A stretch of 64,000 bases of DNA. It comes from Carex sylvatica. Taxonomy: Eukaryota > Streptophyta > Magnoliopsida > Poales > Cyperaceae. The notes under the pieces were generated by a model. That model was not told the DNA's origin, did no database searches, and saw nothing but the letters and a program-made list of their open reading frames with translations. The translations under genes were made by a program, and so were the position numbers. The DNA is taken from the NCBI GenBank assembly GCA_964058845.1, contig CAXKVR010000188.1, forward strand, positions 124,001 through 188,000, in the 5' to 3' direction. Shown piece after piece: positions 23,946 through 36,200 of the stretch (its first letter is position 1; every line of letters begins with the position of its first letter).

Positions 23946-24549
23946 ACTGACGAACGTCATGTGGACCCCATGAATTCGACTATGAGTGGGGCTCAAGTTT
24001 TTTACTCGAATAAAAAGCTGAATGAACCTGGTCTTTTTAGTTTGTACTCGAATAAAGGGACGACCGGACTTGCATCATTTAAACAACATTTTCTGTGTGG
24101 AATAGTTGTGGATTCAAAATCTAAATGAATGATTCTTTATAAATATTAAATGAAAATTGGTATGTTAATAAATTTTCAACTTTCTCATAAAACAAAAAAA
24201 AAATTCAGAACTTTTAACTATAATAATCCATTCATTAAATGTAAGCCACGTCCAACCATTTGAGTACGTGCTAAAAGTCCAACGGATGTTGACGCCATAT
24301 TTTTTTCCTTTTAATTTGATCACACTTCTCAGTCTGATAGTGTAATTAATCACCTTTTAATATATCTTGATCGGAATAAATCATCCCTGGCTTGAAAAGT
24401 TTGATCATGATGGTGGACTGGACCGAATATGACCGAGTCAGGAACTTGAGCGCCAAGCAGCCAAGGCACACGACCCCACAAGCTGGAATAAAGAAATAGA
24501 TTCTCTTTTATTCGAGAATCTTTGTGATGACGTCAGCTTGAAAATAGCG

Positions 24550-25332
24550 CACGAGATTTGACGGTCTTGCTAGCTGGTTGGAATTTTTTTGATAAACCAT
24601 AATTAAGAAAATTATTTTTACTAAATCAGTATGATTGTTTTTTTTTTTTTAAAAACCACAGAGACCGAAATAGCGTCTCCATATTTACTTTTCTCACTGA
24701 ATTGGCCATTCGGTCTCCAATTTTTTTTTTAATTTTCCACAAACGCGGCACAGAAGATCCGAATGGAGACCCTTTTACTCAGACCGAATGTTTATTTCGG
24801 TCTCCACTTGATTTTTACTCTAGACCAAATTTTTCTTCGGTCTCCAGACAATAAAAAGCGAATAATAATTTAACATATGAAATTATTATATTTTAATTGA
24901 GTAGGCTTGCTTTTGATTGATAAAATTTCTAATTGAGTAGGGTTAATAACATGTACCATAATTTGTTTTTATTATAATTAAGAAAAATGATTTACAAATA
25001 TGAACATATTAAATTATATCAATTTAAAAAAATCTTGATCAGCCATAAACTTTGATTACAAAAAAAAAAAAAAACTCAAGATCGAATGGCCAATTCGGTC
25101 TGGATAAAAAAAATCAAGACGAATGGCCAATTCGGTCTAGATAAAAAAATATTTTTACATCATCGGCCACACAAAAATATTTGGAAAACTAAAAAATTAT
25201 TGGAGACCGAAGTGGCCATTCGGTCTTTGTGGTTTTAAAAAAAAAAAAAGCAATCATGCTGGTTTGGTAAAAATAATTTTTTTAATTATGATTTATCAGA
25301 AAAATTCAGCTAGTTGCTATTCAAAATTGCGT
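24550..25332. mobile_element. Long-TIR element with internal GACCGAATGG palindromes
   Basis: About 110 bp at each end are imperfect reverse complements (AAACCATAATTAAGAAAATT at the left pairs with AATTTTTTTAATTATGATTT at the right). The interior repeats a GACCGAATGGCCATTCGGTC theme in both orientations, with A/T tracts between. No open frame of note. A target duplication could not be defined, so the superfamily is unassigned. Confidence 0.7.
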
Positions 25333-26155
25333 GGTCTGTCTATTTAACTATTTTCTTTCGAGTGAGGGGTAGAGAGGTATAAAATGACATGGTGGAGCCG
25401 GTTTTATTATGGTACGGAATTGTACGATACATATGTGCCGTGATTTGCATATTTCGTGCTGTGACTATTTGATTAGAACTATTAGATCTTGATCAAATGG
25501 TGAATCTTGAATAAAAAATTTGGCATGGCACGATACGTCGCTTGAAAGATCTAGTCACGATACGTGACCACGTGAGTCATATATAATTAGAACTATTAGA
25601 TCTTGATCAAATGGTGAATCTTGAATAAACTAACTTATATTATATTATGATCAAATAGTTATGCAAGTCACGTTTGGTCACAACGTAACTCATGTGTCAT
25701 GACTATTTGCATGTCATGCATGATCACCTCTTAACATTTTGGTCACGATAGATGAAAAATTAACATGATCACAGTACAGCACAACGTAAAATCAAAATCA
25801 CGACGTATTAATCACAACACAATATATTTTTTCCACTCTAGTGATGGGTCTGTCTGAGTCCACCTCACTCAATTGTTTAAATGTGCAACCATTATTTGTT
25901 TATTACACAAATATTTCTAAAGTAAAAAAATAAAAAAACTGTTAACTATTAATTTAATAATTTTATAAAATTACATAAATATACATAACGATTAAACTTT
26001 AACATTTAACAGTTTATATTTTTGTTTGAGTTACAAATAAGGAGATGACCAGTTAAATGGACAACTATTTTTTCTCCTCTCTTTATATAAGGACCCATTT
26101 GCTGATTTAAAAGATAGCATTACATTAATACTATTTTTAAATAATAAATTAGGAG
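25333..26155. other. AT-rich intergenic DNA with a direct repeat
   Basis: No gene seen. A ~40-bp stretch beginning TTAGAACTATTAGATCTTGA occurs at about 25474 and 25588, surrounded by CACGTG/CACGATACGT-type words; this looks like decayed repeat DNA. Confidence 0.4.
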
Positions 26156-26163
26156 GTCCAGCT

Positions 26164-26365
26164 AGTCTTGTAAAATATGCCTGTTTAGGCTGATTAATCG
26201 GTCGATTAGTCGTTTACGGTAATCAAACTGTCACGAACTTTTTCGAATAATAATCAGCCGATTATTTTTTATTATACCCAATTATTCTCGATTATTAATT
26301 TCCGAATAATTATTTAGCAGTACTTTGTTCGTCCAACAAACGCATACCGTCGTTTACAACACTAA
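26164..26365. mobile_element. 202-bp hAT-type MITE
   Basis: It is flanked by a perfect 8-bp direct repeat GTCCAGCT (26156-26163 and 26366-26373), the hAT target-duplication length. The ends are short near-inverted repeats: AGTCTTGTAAA at the left and, in reverse complement, TTAGTGTTGTAAACG at the right. The interior is rich in ATTAATCGG/CGATTA words, shared with the older stretch at 41985-42700. Confidence 0.85.
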
Positions 26366-26373
26366 GTCCAGCT

Positions 26374-27400
26374 GGTGTCCATATTAATTAATGTTTCCAT
26401 ATAAAACTATGATACCAATATCAGATGCATATTTGACATAGCATAACACCACTTTAAATTTGAAAAAAGACAGTCAACTGGTAGGTTTGAACACACATAT
26501 CTAAACAATTAAGATGTAAAAAAGAAAACATAACTGACATATATACACAAAAATAATAATTAAGAGGTGTGTTTATTACTGGGCTCTCATTTATATATAT
26601 GTAGACTAATTAGCTCTTTCACATGTGAGATGCAATCATGCAATTCAACAACCCAGCAACAAGAGTGATATCTCTCTCATAAAGCTTGTAAATGTTAATT
26701 AGAGCTTTTCTCAACAAAGGAATAATTAATATCAAGTTTTCAAGTATTGAAGGCAATAATAAATTTGAGTTTTCTAATTACATGGGAGGAAAGTCTAATC
26801 CTATTAAGGCAGGGCTCTTAAATGAAGATGTAAATCTTTCAAAGAGCACAATTCAAAAAGAAGTGATTTGAGTTTGACTGTGTCAGCTGAATGCGATATA
26901 TATAATATATGGAAAGGCTTCTCAGGCATGTTAAAGTGATTTCAGAAATAAAATTTGAAGCATCATTAAATTTGCCATCAAGCGAGAGGCACTGAGAGAA
27001 TATTTAATTAATGGGAGGATGGTTAAGAAAACTAGAAGACCAGCAACCTTCCATGGTAATGGTAAGGTGGCACGTTCAGCCAAACCAAATTGTTCTTATT
27101 TATATATATATAGTTTTCTATTTTACAGTCGTTGTCATATATTAATTCATCGTATGCAGCATTTTTGTAAGGTTTTGATTTCGGAGTCGCATACAGAATG
27201 CAACTGTATAAAATCTGTATGCAGCATTCTGTATAGAAATATGTAGGCAGTTGCATATATGTGGTTTTGCATGTACAACCACATATTCTGCTACATATTT
27301 TTTGCGGCATATGATCTAATCGGATGCATTAAATCGCATTTACAATTTAGCAGTTCCAAATTCCGCATATCCAAAAATTGTAAGTATAGATAATTATAAA
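26374..27400. other. AT-rich intergenic DNA
   Basis: No gene or element with supportable boundaries was recognised. It ends where the duplicated GlnRS segment begins. Around 27150-27300 there is a short run of imperfect GCATAC/TGCAGCA repeats. Confidence 0.4.
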
Positions 27401-29007
27401 TTAGCATAATGGATTTTCCGGGTGCTAGCCCGTAGTAATTTTTTGAGTCTTTTAGGCGGAAATCAGAACTTTCAATATAGACTACTCTCGTAAAAGGCAC
27501 CTACAAAGAAAATGTTTTATCTACAGTAAAACTTAGCTCCAAAGAAAATTAATGTCAGAACGGGTACCTTATAGTATGAGGAAGCATCATCAGGAGAAGC
27601 ATGCGGCCACATCCTTGCATCAAGGTCTGTTATTGACTCTTTGTCCAAATTAGTTATGACAACCTGAATAATACAGTGATAGGTGAATTGCTTGGAAGTA
27701 CATGCAACAAGTTCATAATACATAGTTTTAATAAGACTTGACAGACCTTTAAAGGATGCAATACAACCATTGTGCGGGGTGCAGTTATGTTTAGCTCTTC
27801 TCTAATATGGTACGCGAGTCGGTCTGTGTGTATCATACTATTGTCACTGTAATTGAGTTTTACATGCTCTATGAGAAACCAACTAATGAAAACTACAATA
27901 AATTTTACATGCCTAGTTTAGTTAAGTTCTAAACCAAATTTAAAATCTTTATTACAACTATAATAAAAGTTGAGAAATAAAATATTAAATTATAACCAAA
28001 AGAAACTTCATAATATACAGTGCTATTCAATATATATGAGCACAAAAAGTAATTTCGTAAGGGGCTCTATAAAGATATGATATGGTCCCATGGATAGATT
28101 TTGGTAAATCCTAGTATTTTCTAGAACCCATAAATGGTATGAAAAAACTCTTGAACTAAAAGGTAAGAAATATATAACCTTCTAGGTTACGTTTGGATGT
28201 ATTGAGAATAGCGAGAATAGCTAGTTATTCCGAATAGCGCTATTTTGATCCATCCAAACATACTCAACTGTATTCGGAACAGTGAAAATAGCGCTATTCT
28301 CGCTATTCTCACTGTTCCAACAAAAATTAAGAATAACATTTGTTGCAAAGAATGCATCCAAAGAATAGCGGCTCTATTCCAAAGAGTGCATCCAAACAAC
28401 ATTTTAGCTAATCCGAATAGCTTGAGTTAGCACTATTATCTTACCATGCTATTCTTATTTGCTATTCTCAACAATAGCTATTCTCGCTTTTCTAGAGTGC
28501 ATCCAAACGCACCCCTAGTAATTCCAACTCGAATGAAAGCATTGATTGAAGTTGAAGAAACACCTTTTCGGCGCAATCCAGCCAGTGTCATTAGACGAGG
28601 GTCATCCCAGCCGTCGACCCAGTTCTCCGTTACTAAACGGTTCAACTAAAAAAATAAAAGAAAATAAAAAAGGAAAAGGGAACAAGTTCAGGAAGAAAGA
28701 TAAACATCTATACATACCATATCTAAAAGCATGGCACCATATCTAATTATCATTTTTCCGTACTGGGAAAAACAGGTACAGGATAAAACAACTTTGCAAC
28801 GACTATTCAAGCATATTTTTGTTGGATACAAGTTTCAGATTTGGCCTTAAAAACCTTAAAATACCAATGCAAACTGCAAAAAAGGAGCAATATTATGTAT
28901 ATCCTTTCTAAGAGATGGCAAATAACAACTGTACTTTTGTCTCTGGTTTCCTCAAGAAAGTGCTCCCACACTACCCTTCCATTTTCCCAACCAGTTAAAA
29001 GACCAAG
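27401..29007 (-). pseudogene. Partial duplicate of GlnRS (exons 16-19)
   Basis: This reproduces 17375-18650 of the GlnRS gene in the same orientation, about 10 kb away, with only scattered substitutions. It contains equivalents of exons 19 (lacking its last base), 18, 17 and 16 with their introns. The stretches covering exons 18 and 17 still translate identically to the source. It lacks the catalytic HIGH and KMSKS exons and cannot make a synthetase. The exon-16 equivalent is interrupted by a 330-bp MITE at 28185-28514, a few bases from its donor, and also lacks 3 bp (CTC) present in the source. Few differences imply a recent copy. The mechanism (helitron-like or MULE-like capture, or segmental duplication) is unresolved. 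Confidence 0.92.
28185..28514. mobile_element. 330-bp PIF/Harbinger-like MITE inside the GlnRS copy
   Basis: Comparison with the uninterrupted source shows a clean insertion. Left end GGTTACGTTTGGATG; right end read in reverse GGGTGCGTTTGGATG (13 of 15 match). CTA flanks it on both sides (28182-28184, 28515-28517), a 3-bp duplication as in PIF/Harbinger-type elements. A 4-bp reading (CTAG) is equally possible. The interior repeats AATAGC and GCATCCAAA words. Confidence 0.8.
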
Positions 29008-29090
29008 AGGGAGGGAATGTGTGCGTTGACTCAGCTTGTTTCTTATTGGATTACTGTGGTGAATCTAACAGTTCCTTTCTGGTATTTCAG

Positions 29091-30900
29091 GCACAAACCA
29101 TCGCTCCTAGTAAGCATCTCTAAAGACTCCAAGGTAAAAGCAATTCCCTTTTTCTTTTTACAAAGGAATCATTTTGCATATGTTTGGCTTAATAGTTGTT
29201 TGTAGTTTTTCATAATTGAAGTGCTTTGATGCATCAATGTCATGACAGTTTCATGGCTACTCTCGATAATTTAAGATCATGAAGTATTAACTGGGATTGT
29301 ATTTTTTTTGGGCACAAAATTAGTCTAAGGTCATGCTCTAGAAGGGGGTGACGTAAAGGGGAGATGAGGGGAGGGAAAGGGACATTTTAAAAGTTGCTCC
29401 ATATTTTTATGACATGGAAGGTGAATGAATTTTGTGACCCCTTCCATCACCTCCCCTCTTTTGCTAATTTTTATCGTGGTACATAGCATAGAGATAGTGC
29501 TGCTGTATTAAATGTAACCCAGACCTATTGTCCGAATCTATGGTGAAAATAAGGCAATTTGATAATTTAGACTGTATTAACCAATGTAAAGGCCAACCTA
29601 CCAGTAAACATGTGCTGAACCAATTTGCTGGTGACTCTTATATGATTATTACTGGACTACCCAAAATTCCAAAACATTGCTAAAATTAAAGTATCAGACT
29701 TATCATTGAACAAATATATATATTTTTTGTACCCGATCTATCCGTTTTTGGAATTTTAGCAGAGTAGCATGATACTGTTGTTTAAGATCTTTTTTTGTTT
29801 TTTGTGGATGCATCTGATATCTCAAGTGTAGGATTTTAAGCGAGAATTTCACCAAGTTTTATTGGTGATAATTTGCTTTCTCTTTGTTTAGCTAAGAGCT
29901 TGGGATACAACAACCTCTGGCTCATCACCATGTGTGGGGACGGCTTCTCTTTCTGGGACACCTGTTGGAGTAAAATGCTATAATACAATCTGTTATGTTG
30001 CGACCAGATCCTCCGTGACTGCTCTGGACCTACGTACCATGCAGAAGGCTTTTACCTTGCCAATTAATGGTACTGAAGTGTTCTCCTTTGAGATTCTTCC
30101 AGCGAAAATGATGATGTGTACTGGTATGTATGACAGGTTAGATCATTGACCTCTGATGGAAGCACTTGTCTCCTGATATGAAATTTTTATTACTCTATTT
30201 AGTTAATGTTTTGTTTGTTTGTTTTGAGTGTTGTTGCCCTAGGGTGCTCAAGTCTGTTTTAAACAGCCACAACTAAGCTCTGAGCCAATTGAGGCTTAAA
30301 TTTGGCAATGATTTTGGGTTAAAATGGATCAATAATTTATTTTTGCATTGGTAGTGGAAATTTTTGATATAAACATAGCAACATCTGTTCCTTGGGCCAT
30401 GATTTTGGGTTGTTTTCGTCTAACATCATTTGACATTGTCCCTTTTATTACGTGTCATGCATATCATTTTGTTCCACAAAGACGCGTTGAAATTGTTGGT
30501 CACTAATTTAACTATTGACGGTCCAGGGCTTTGCTATGGGACATCCGTAAATTGTCCCAAGATTCCACCCCGTTGGCCAATTTGGATTCAGATGGGCAAG
30601 TAACATAGTTACACATGGATCCATATAAAGTGGTCACTGCTGGCTCATCTAACCACCATGTTAACATCTAGGATGCTAGCAGTGGTAATCTTGTCAATTC
30701 ACTTGATTGCCGTATACCTGGTGAAGATGTATTAGTCAATGGTGTTTCAGACATCTCAGTAGATGGTTGTAGAATTGTCACCACAGCCTGCTGCTCTGAG
30801 ATGGGTGTACTGTGCTTTAGAGACTTTTCAAACTGTATAAAGCCGTTTTCTCTTTAGGACAGTGAAACTGGTCAGAAGTTTTGGGAGACCAAAGATTGAA
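29091..30900 (+). pseudogene. WD40-repeat protein pseudogene (F-box/WD40-like)
   Basis: Three exon-like blocks remain: 29091-29133, 29891-30136 and 30527-30900, with acceptor and donor dinucleotides at block edges. They encode WD40-type sequence: LRAWDTTTSG, YVATRSSVTALDLRT, then ALLWDIRKLS and VVTAGSSNHHVNI. In-frame stops break the last block at 30606-30608, 30669-30671 (the codon where a WD-repeat Trp is expected) and 30855-30857. The order suggests a fragment of a plant F-box/WD40 protein, but the F-box is not in the window. It starts within about 85 bp of the end of the duplicated GlnRS piece and in the opposite orientation, so the two may have been moved together. Confidence 0.7.
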
Positions 30901-30947
30901 ATCGATTAGTTCTGTTTGATATTAGCATATATATATATATATATATA

Positions 30948-31380
30948 GAGGTTGGGAGGTTGGCTACTATGCTTATATAAGCATATCCCCACATATGCTT
31001 ATAACTCATTTTTGTGTTTCCAATGTCCAAATGGTCGATCTGAACCGTTCATCTTGTTCTCCATATTAATATGTGCTTGGAAACTAAATTTTACATTTTT
31101 CTGAATTTTTTTACTATTTATTAAGCCACTTTGAAAATCGCTGATCCAACGGTGGCTGCACAAAACAGTAAAATCAGCAGCCACCGTTGGATTAATAACT
31201 TTCAAAGTGGCTTAATAAATAGTAAAAAAATTCAGAAAAATGTAAAATTTATTTTCCAAGCACATATTAATATGGAGAACAAGATGAACGGTTCAGATCG
31301 ACCATTTGGACATTGGAAACACAAAAATGAGTTATAAGCATATGTGGGGATATGCTTATATAAGCATAGTAGCCAACCTC
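30948..31380. mobile_element. Fold-back element A in (TA)n
   Basis: An almost complete hairpin. Arms start GAGGTTGG...CTACTATGCTTATATAAGC and end with the reverse complement. The loop is about 20 bp, between CCAACGGTGGCTG and CAGCCACCGTTGG. It is bounded on both sides by (TA)n. The same element, with its loop in opposite orientation, is at 43700-44124. Apparent small proteins here are produced by the repeat and are not genes. Confidence 0.9.
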
Positions 31381-32217
31381 TATATATATATATATATATA
31401 TATTTGTGATTCTTTGTTCTCATGTTTTCTCCTCTATATATCAATTCAGTAATAGATTGGACTTTAAACCAACATGATTCACTATTACCTTTTGTTGGGA
31501 TAGCTTGATGTTTCACAGGAAATTTGAAAACAAAATCTTCCATTACATTTTATGGGTGAGAACTTAAAATTTCCTTTGTAAGGAGGATATTTACCAATGA
31601 ATTATTATTATTTTTGTGTGTGTGTGTGTGTCAATAGCTAATTAAGAAATAAGTACTCTGGGGAATAAGAAAGGGCAAGAATTTTTATTCTGTAAAAAGA
31701 AAAATGGAATGAGGTACAAACAAAGCAGGGTTTTGATTGATAGCTAACACCTAACAGAGATGTACGCAAGGGTGTCCCAACCTAACACCTGTAGATTCAA
31801 TCATTCAAAGCATTAGAGAAGCGAATATAAATTCACATGAGCATGGCACGTTGCTAGCTGTCTAGAATAATCATTTTTATTTTTAAGCAAGAAACAAGTA
31901 CCCCACAGACTGGGATGCCTGATAGGCTGGTACGAGGTTCAGCATGAATGCATGTTATTTTGAGCCTGCATGGCCTACTTGCCCCATTTGTTATTCTCTA
32001 CCGTGAGTACTAAGTAGTGTCGGAGTTCAGAAGATAACAAATTTGTGAGCTCTGAGTCCTGACGCCTGAGCACACTAAACGTAACAGACAACAGTAACAC
32101 CCCACGTTTGGTATAGCATGCAGCTTGGCAACTAGCTCTTTTTTCTTTTTAATTTTTAATTTTTAGATAAAGAAGGGTTAAATTTTTAACTTCAAAAATT
32201 AATAGAAGATTTTCCAT
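31381..32217. other. Intergenic DNA with simple repeats
   Basis: It holds the right (TA)n flank of element A, a (TG)n run near 31616-31631 and otherwise unremarkable AT-rich sequence. No gene recognised. Confidence 0.4.
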
Positions 32218-32221
32218 CTAG

Positions 32222-32572
32222 GAGTGGCAAAAAAGCTCGTAGTTCGAGGCTTGATTGTCACTCGCTTGTTATTGGAACGAGCTCTTAGCGAGCCAGCTCA
32301 TCACTGGCTTGGTCCAGAATTAACGAGTTTAATCTGGGACTAGTTTGCTCATTAGCTCAGCTAGGTATCAATTTGTCAATTTGTATGAATTTGTGTGCAT
32401 TTTATACTATCCAACTCTATTCAGCTTGGTCAACTTGTGACGATTTAAAGCTGATATTTTAGCTCGGACCCCTAAAGTCAACTCGCTCGTAATTCAGACG
32501 AACCAGCTCATTACGAGTTCAAGTTAAACCAAACTCATGACGAGCCAGCTCAGTGCCATCCCTACTTCCAAC
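32222..32572. mobile_element. Decayed hAT-like repeat rich in GAGCTC/CAGCTC words
   Basis: Ends are TAGGAGTGGCA at the left and TGCCATCCCTA at the right, which are near-inverted. Flanking bases TTTCCATC and CTTCCAAC match at 6 of 8 positions, compatible with an old 8-bp duplication. The interior repeats GAGC(C)AGCTCAT/ACGAG words. A similar compositional patch lies at about 57340-57520. Confidence 0.45.
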
Positions 32573-32639
32573 TTAGTTTGGAACCTATATGAAAAATACC
32601 TATGTGGTAAGAACGCTTTTCACTACTAGAATTGTAACT

Positions 32640-33080
32640 TATAGCAAGGGGAGCATCTGTTTGTTGCAAGGTAGAGACGGTCCTTGCAACAGAATTGGCG
32701 TTTGACTAGGACTCGAACTTGTTGCAAGGGAAGGCCCTTGCAACATGTATCGCATGATGTGATGTGCAACCATGCAACTGTTTTATACCTCCCCTTGCAA
32801 CTACGTTTTGAAGGTAAGATATTATAATTTATTGGAGGTCCATGCAACAGCTCCAAAACATTGCCTTGCAACTACTTAACCACATAGAATATACTATATT
32901 TTATTAGAGGTCCATGCAACTACTTAATCACATGCCCATGCAACTAGTTAATCCCAAGTTATATTATATTTTATTGAAGGTCCATGCAACTATCTAACCC
33001 CATGCACATGCAAAAGGCTGGACCTGCTGTTCTCATGCAATTGCATTAGATTACCCTTGCAACTGTTTAGTTCTCGGAGA
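32640..33080. repeat. Left subterminal repeat array of the CACTA element
   Basis: Repeated words TTGCAAGG, CCTTGCAAC and CATGCAAC in both orientations (for example near 32643, 32663, 32700, 32746, 32798, 32840, 32925, 33055). Subterminal arrays of this kind bind the TnpA-type protein in En/Spm; that function is inferred here. Confidence 0.8.
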
Positions 33081-33202
33081 CAGATTTATTTCTGTTTATT
33101 TTGTATCTCCTTTTTCAATGAATTTATTTAGTATAAATCACAATAACGTGAATAATAACAGTTTAGAATAATTCAATACTTTGATAACTTAAATTTTGGA
33201 AG

Positions 33203-36200
33203 TTAGAACAAACCTTCCAAAACAATTGAGAAACAAAAATAATTATACAAACAATAGAAAAGTAATTGACACAACACGCATACAAATATTGATTCACCAA
33301 TATTAAAACTCTTGATTGAAAGCATCGAGGGTATAGAAACCAAATTCATCCTCCCTAATTGGTCCATGCCAAACTCATTCTCACTTACGATTATTGGATT
33401 GTCCTCCTCTTCCTCACTTTGGTCCATGTCTAACTCTTCGTCACCTCCCTCGATTGGGTTTTCCTCCAACTCTTCCTCACCTTGTGACATTGTATCGTCT
33501 ACTAGTTCAAACTCATCTATTTGAGAGGCAATACCATCCCAATCAAATTCTTGATCAATTGAAATCTCGAGTGCATGATCCGACATTTCGTCTTGAAAAA
33601 ACTCTAGATTTGTATCTACATCGTCGTCGCCACAAAACTTTCCCTTCATGCTAGTTTTCATTGCCACTCACCATTGGCATCTCTCAATTTTATCCGATGG
33701 ATAAGGAAGGTAGAACACTTGAATTGCTTGAGGTGCAAGTATAAATGGTTCATAATTTTTGAGGCGAGAAGCATGTTTAACCTCAACAATTCCATGTTGA
33801 ATGTCCACTCTTACACCGTTTGTTATGTCAAACCAATTACACCAAAAGAGAACGACCTTGTTGAGTCCATCATAATCTAGCTCAACTACCTCTTGGAGAA
33901 GTCCATAGTAGTCTTGTGGTGTCTCACTTCCATCCCACTCTCCTTTAATGCAAACACCGTTGCTCCTTGTTGACTTGTTGACCCCATATGCCTCCGTGTG
34001 AAATTGAAAACTGTTAACTTCGTACCCATCGTAGCAGTTCGCTTGCTTTTGTGGCATTTGTTCTGCCCTTCGGAGGTAGGGGTCGCAATCACGTTCAGAT
34101 AGTACCTTCTTTCGTAGCCAATCTGCAAACCCATCTTCACAAACTTTGTCCAAATGTTGTGCGGATCTGGCTTGTCCGGAGTTTAGCATGCATGCATCAA
34201 ACTCTCTACACATAGAAACATGTTAAAGTGTTAGATTTTGAAAGTGTTTAGAATAATACTTTTGAAATCATCAAAACAAACGTTTATAAGATTGTACCCT
34301 AGGTATTTATTTTTTATCTCTGAACAATTGAGGATGACATATGTGTGTGCAGCTTTAAGTTCCTTGTCATCGAGAGTCCTCCTTCTTCGCCTTGTGAAGA
34401 AATGGCCCGCTATATCAAATATCGATAGACGTCTCCGTGGAGGGTTACTTGCTCCAACTGTTTGTTGATTAGTTTTAGAATTCTCTGCAAAATAACGTGA
34501 GCAAAAAGAACCAATTTCTTTAACAATTGTTGCCTCGACGATTGAACCCTCAACACGTGCCTTGTTTTTGACTTTCATCGTTTGTTCTTTGTTTCGTCTA
34601 TAATAAAAAAATTGGGTTAGATATGGAAGCAATAAGCTAAGTGTTTCGTTATTGAATAAGAAAGAGATTAACGAAGTATATACCTTTCACATGCATACAT
34701 CCATCGAGTCCCTACCGGTCCACCCAATCTAGCCTCCTGATAGACATGGACCACAAGATGCTCCATAGAATCAAAAAATACCGACGAAAATATCTTTTCT
34801 ATTTTGCATGTTGTGACCATAATATCCTTTTGTAATTGGTCGATACGGGATGGATCAAGCTCCTTGGCACAAATCTCTCTAAAGAAGCTTAAAATCTCGC
34901 ACAAAATATCCCATACGAAATCAGGGACAAAGTCTCAAAATGCGATCGGAAGAAGTCACTCCATGAACACATGCAAATCATGGCTTTTTAGCCCTGTTAT
35001 GGTGTTTGTTTTGAGGCTTACACACCTTGACCAACTTGAAGCGTAGCCATCGGGGAACTTGACATTCTCCTTGAGTCATATTAAAACCTTCATCTTATGT
35101 TGTGGAGAGAGTGTGAAGGGAGCCTTTGGTTTTCGCAGCTTTCCTAGGTTTCCCGGGTCTGGGGCTAAGTTCTAATTGGGTCGATTGCAAAGGAGAGCCA
35201 AATCTTTCCGTACTTTTTCATTATCCTTGTTTTTTTTCCCATGCCTAAAAGCATGTAAATCAAATTTTTCGCAAAATTCTTCCCCAAATGCATTATGTCA
35301 ATGTTGTGTTGTAACAAATTATCTTTTCAATAAGGCAAGCTCCAAAAAATACTCTTCTTTTGTCAATGGTAGATTTGACCATAACCCTCAATCTGATCTG
35401 ATTTATGATTTTTATCCCATTTCATCCTCTTTAGATTATTCACCATCGCGAGCCGCTCCTCTATCGTGACTCTTCTTGGTGGCCGATCAAAATCGACCAT
35501 GCCTTTTTTGAAATTTTTCTTATCGCGATAAAATTAGTGATCTAAAGGCAATAAGCATCTATGACAGCCCCACCATGTAAATTTCCCACCATACTTTAGT
35601 CAGAATGCCTTGGCTGCACCTATGTAATGAAAACATGCCAATCGGTCTTTAGTACCCCACCCACTAAGCATTTCGTACGCGGGGTAATCATTTATCGACC
35701 ACATAAGTGTTGCGTGCATGGTGAAATTATGTTGTTTAGACACATCCCATGTGACCGCTCCATCCTTCCACAATGTATTCAATTCATCAATCAAAGGTTC
35801 GAGAAGAATGTCAATGTCTCGACCCAGATGTTTAGGTCTAGGAATGACAAGCGTGAGAAACATGCTATCTTCTTTCATTATCATCCCAAGTGGTAATTTA
35901 TACGGAAAAACAAGTACCGGCCAACATGAATATAGAGATGCATTTGATGTGAATGGCATGAATCCATCTGTCGTTATCTCCATCAAAATATTTCTCACCT
36001 CTTTGTCAAATTCTGGATGTTTTCGTGCAAAGTGCTTCCAAGCCTCATCATCTGCAGGGTGCACCATAATCCCCGGTTTCTCATGCAAACCATCCTTATG
36101 CCATCTCATATGGACTGCATTTGATTTGGACATATACAACTTTTGAAATCTTGGAGTGATAGGTAGATAACAAAGTATCTTTTGAGCGACCGATTTTGTA

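Noticed and set aside
30925..30948. (TA)n tracts as independent features or CRISPR-like spacers
   Set aside because: They are ordinary microsatellites that flank the fold-back elements; no spacer-repeat array exists.
31131..31337. Small proteins with near-identical sequence at 30999-31205, 31131-31337 and 43875-44081
   Set aside because: They repeat because the fold-back arms repeat; the frames cross the hairpin loop and have no codon signature.
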